Source: Microvirga sp. (lineage in GTDB: Bacteria > Pseudomonadota > Alphaproteobacteria > Rhizobiales > Beijerinckiaceae). From it: 64,000 nucleotides of DNA. The stretch covers positions 83,533 to 147,532 of the forward strand of contig NZ_JACXAB010000009.1 of the NCBI RefSeq assembly GCF_014699075.1, in the 5' to 3' direction. Each line of letters opens with the position of its first letter. Positions within the stretch are counted from its first letter, which is position 1. A program made the position numbers and the translations under genes. Positions 61,787 through 64,000 of the stretch are shown piece after piece. The notes beneath the pieces are model-generated. The model was not told the DNA's origin. It saw only the letters and a program-made list of their open reading frames with translations, and did not search any database.

Positions 61787-63594
61787 GTGTCGAACGCCCC
61801 TGAGGGATCCCGCCCCTCCTTCCAGCCGAAGTTATTGTAGTGCTCGAGCGGGTTGACCCCGGCGGCGGCCACATCCGTGTAGGTGGAAAGATACGCGCTC
61901 GTGTCGAAGAAGGCGTTCGGATCGCGCCCCTCCTTCCAGCCATAGGTCTGGAAGTGGAAGGCCGCATCCACGTCCGCCAGCCCCACGTCCGGGTTGGCCA
62001 AGAGGTAGTACTCGGCATCGAACGTGCCCTGCACCCCCAGCCCCACCGCCGTGTAGGTCTGCCGGCCCTCGAAGCGGCCATAGGCGAGGTAGTGCTCGAG
62101 CGGGTCGACGCGGGCTGCTGCCACATCCGGGTTGTTGATCAGGTACAGGCTGGTGTCGAACCGCACCGAGGCGTCCCGGCCTTCCTTCCAGCCATACTGA
62201 TGGTAGTGATCGAGCGGGTTGACGTTGGCTGCGTCCACGTCCTGGTTGGCCGACAGGTATGCATTGGTCGAGAAGAAGGCGTTCGGATCCCGGCCCTCAC
62301 GCCAGCCATACGTCGCATAATGATCATCCGGGTCGACACCGGCCGCGCGCACATCCGGATACAGCGCAAGGTAGAAGCCATCATCCACAAGAGGCTGAGC
62401 GTCGGATGGTGGCTGAACCGGCGGCTTAGTAGAGCCCGGCAGGGAGATCGCCCCTGAATCCATACCAAAGATGCTGTTACCTGAGACGTACGTTCCCGTC
62501 GGACCACCGTCGTCGTTCGTCGGTTCCTCGCGAACCCCATATCGGGCATTGATTGTGCCGTTTGAGTAGATCGTGTTGTTGACGATCTGAGTATTGGTCG
62601 AGTAATACGTCAGGCCCGTGCCTGTCACACTGTCATCGACGTGCAAGCGGATGCTAATCTCGTCAAAGCCACTGTCGCGTTCTTGCGAGTTGTTGTAGAT
62701 CCGGCTGTTCTGGATATTGGTGTCCGTCGCGCCCTCAATCCGGACACCATGCCGCAGATTTCCGTAGATCGTAGCACCGTCAATGGTAACGTTATCGGCT
62801 AGCTTCAGGAGAATACCTTCACGGGCATTGTCGTGGTAGGCGCCACCGTTGATCTTAATGTTGTCGGGCCATGGGATGTTTTCGGAGCCACGCTGCACCA
62901 CGATGCCTGCCGAGCCGTTGCCGTAGGCTTGATTATTCTCGAGAATGAAGTTGGTTGTGGTTGTGGTGACGTTGAAACCGTGACGGTCGTTATTGTAGGC
63001 GATGTTGTTGCGATAGACGCTATCGATGATGAAGTCAGCTACGAAGCCATCCAAGCCATTGCCATGGGAAACACAGTTCTCGATGGTGAGGCGAATGGTT
63101 TGCTCGTGGGGATCGAAGCCATAGCCCTCGCAGTTCTTAATCTCGACCCCGGAGACATGGATGTTTGCATCCTGTTGGGTGCTGTTGGGTTTTACGCCCG
63201 TGTAAAAGCCATCGACTTTGCCGGTCGTATTGGCGCGGTTTCCGTCGATAGTTAGATTGAACAGGCCGACATCGGTCGTGACCTCGTTGAACGGGGTACG
63301 CACCACGCCGGTGATATCGACAGTCGACCCGTCGGCCACTTTGAGCGTCGTCTGTCCCGCGCCTGCACCTTCAAGAGCGGTGCCAGTCAGCAGGCGAACC
63401 GCGCCTTGGCTTTTGTCGGTTGTGCCCGAAACGATAAGCGTCCCTTTCGGTAAAATGACTGAGACCAGTCCTTCACCAGGGTTTGCAGCATACAAATCAT
63501 GGGCCGCCTGAAGCGCATTGTTAATGGCAGCGGTATCGTCCGTTACGCCATCTGCCTTAACGCGATATGCTGCAGCATCAATCGTTCGTGCCAT
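61666..63594 (-). CDS. AlgE-type mannuronan C5-epimerase with C-terminal 38-residue repeats
   Basis: A 642-aa extracellular enzyme. Residues 1-390 are a right-handed beta-helix closely resembling the A-module of Azotobacter AlgE epimerases (ADGVTDDTAAINNAL; LTIDGNRANTTGKVDGFYTG; GYGFDPHEQTIRLTIENCVSHGNGLDGFVADF; NDRHGFNV). The catalytic residues correspond to Y158, D161 and H163, with the same spacing as Y149/D152/H154 of AlgE4. Instead of RTX R-modules, residues about 400-642 are six repeats of about 38 residues (F-D-x3-YLSTYTDVAAAGVNPLEHY, then GWKEGRDP). There is no signal peptide, so type I secretion is likely. It would convert mannuronate to guluronate in alginate or act on a similar polyuronate. 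Confidence 0.87.
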   Translation of the reverse strand: MARTIDAAAYRVKADGVTDDTAAINNALQAAHDLYAANPGEGLVSVILPKGTLIVSGTTDKSQGAVRLLTGTALEGAGAGQTTLKVADGSTVDITGVVRTPFNEVTTDVGLFNLTIDGNRANTTGKVDGFYTGVKPNSTQQDANIHVSGVEIKNCEGYGFDPHEQTIRLTIENCVSHGNGLDGFVADFIIDSVYRNNIAYNNDRHGFNVTTTTTNFILENNQAYGNGSAGIVVQRGSENIPWPDNIKINGGAYHDNAREGILLKLADNVTIDGATIYGNLRHGVRIEGATDTNIQNSRIYNNSQERDSGFDEISIRLHVDDSVTGTGLTYYSTNTQIVNNTIYSNGTINARYGVREEPTNDDGGPTGTYVSGNSIFGMDSGAISLPGSTKPPVQPPSDAQPLVDDGFYLALYPDVRAAGVDPDDHYATYGWREGRDPNAFFSTNAYLSANQDVDAANVNPLDHYHQYGWKEGRDASVRFDTSLYLINNPDVAAARVDPLEHYLAYGRFEGRQTYTAVGLGVQGTFDAEYYLLANPDVGLADVDAAFHFQTYGWKEGRDPNAFFDTSAYLSTYTDVAAAGVNPLEHYNNFGWKEGRDPSGAFDTDAYLSTYTDVAAAGVNPLAHYLKYGAYEGRSTFGDSLIA

Positions 63595-63879
63595 ATTCGA
63601 ATGTCCTCTAGATTAAAGATTGCCCTCATAAGAGGGGCGATCCGATCTGTAGAAAAGTCGCGCTATCCTTTAGGGAGCAGCGATTGCGAGGTAGCTCGAC
63701 CATGAGTCAATTCGTTCGTCCTCGCGCATTTTTATTGAACGAGCCCAGAATACACCTGTGCCAGGGCTTTGATCCTGCTTTGCCGATGGACCTCAGACGT
63801 TTGTATCAAACGTATGAGACGAGTTCGGGCGGGGCTCCTGGCATGGAGCCCCGCCCGGTCAGGGAACCTGCGTTCAGGC
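63595..63879. promoter_or_regulatory. Intergenic region with a perfect 13-bp hairpin
   Basis: No gene is seen. CGGGCGGGGCTCC (63826-63838) and GGAGCCCCGCCCG (63845-63857) form a perfect 13-bp stem with a TGGCAT loop just past the stop of the partial gene. It is presumably the transcript end of that gene. The rest carries the promoter of the epimerase gene, whose ATG at 63594 has GAGGA upstream. Confidence 0.6.
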
Positions 63880-64000
63880 TTACGCGATGATGCTATCACC
63901 GAAGGTGGATCGTCCCTCATAGACGCCGTACTTGAGGTAGTGCGCCAGCGGGTTGACCCCGGCGGCCGCCACGTCGGTGTAGGTGGACAGGTACGCGTCC
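63880..64000 (-). CDS. C-terminal end of a second repeat-bearing protein (partial)
   Basis: The frame is open from the window edge to a TAA at 63882-63880. The visible 39 residues are the last repeat unit, DAYLSTYTDVAAAGVNPLA followed by HYLKYGVYEGRSTFGDSIIA, nearly identical to the end of the epimerase at 61666. The N-terminal module lies outside the window, so its enzyme type is unknown; a second epimerase or another secreted glycan-active protein is likely. Confidence 0.85.
   Translation of the reverse strand, partial: DAYLSTYTDVAAAGVNPLAHYLKYGVYEGRSTFGDSIIA
63880..64000. repeat. Long direct repeat, copy 2 (runs off the window)
   Basis: The 121 bases match 61666-61786 with three visible differences. 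The repeat may extend further right beyond the window. Confidence 0.88.

Noticed and set aside
61671..62400. Regular repeats that might suggest a CRISPR array or tandem satellite
   Set aside because: The repeats are about 114 bp, in frame, and encode a diverged 38-residue protein repeat; there are no unique spacers of CRISPR size.

Overview
The window looks like chromosome of a high-GC alphaproteobacterium of the Hyphomicrobiales (Rhizobiales), most like the Methylobacteriaceae/Microvirga group. The basis is the PhyR-NepR-EcfG general stress response locus, split methylmalonyl-CoA mutase subunit genes with MeaB, a Rhizobium etli-type asparaginase, an ExsH-like GH16/RTX protein and typical rhizobial intergenic palindromes. 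The genus is inferred from gene content only. I saw no rRNA, tRNA, CRISPR array or intact insertion sequence.

Layout. 1-12.3 kb: methylmalonyl-CoA mutase small (mutA) and large (scpA/mutB) subunits, separated by two related small secreted proteins and palindromic repeats; then a GH16/RTX glycanase, a lipoprotein hydrolase, a DUF3750 protein, the mutase chaperone GTPase meaB, an AraC/GyrI regulator and a class 3 L-asparaginase. 12.4-24.9 kb: UDP-glucose dehydrogenase, a lone RAM domain, DUF924 and a lytic transglycosylase. These are followed by two divergent operons: a 901-aa ABC protein with a degenerate nucleotide-binding region plus a cyclic-nucleotide-binding protein on the minus strand, and four overlapping glycosyltransferase genes (the last fused to a polysaccharide deacetylase) on the plus strand. 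25-32 kb: a four-gene peptide-type ABC importer and an acetamidase/formamidase. 32-40.2 kb: DUF763, a RhlE-type helicase, an MFS transporter, glpD, glpK and a HIT protein.

40.2-47.4 kb is a general stress response island. phyR and nepR-ecfG are divergent, and I count nine sites matching GGAAC-N16/17-CGTT or one base off, plus one fully palindromic version. They precede phyR, nepR, a KGG protein, a PRC-barrel protein, a signal-anchored protein, a DUF1328 protein, a 69-aa membrane protein and an SDR. Two of them precede no ORF: each is followed within about 70-90 nt by a C-rich hairpin and an intrinsic terminator, so I propose two EcfG-controlled small RNAs. An additional candidate site lies at 3035.

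47.4-64 kb: a uracil/xanthine permease, an esterase, a thioredoxin-reductase-like flavoprotein, 1.8 kb of apparently decayed DNA, an outer-membrane beta-barrel/FecR/CHASE2-cyclase group, VapBC, an IS3-like transposase remnant, an RgpF-like glycan protein in lower-GC DNA, and an AlgE-type mannuronan C5-epimerase with an unusual C-terminal repeat array. The start of a near-identical second repeat-bearing gene runs off the window.

Main themes are propionyl-CoA/methylmalonyl-CoA and glycerol metabolism, envelope and extracellular glycan synthesis and modification, and stress regulation. The strongest candidates for undescribed biology are the two stress sRNAs and the degenerate-ABC/CNBD/glycosyltransferase cluster.
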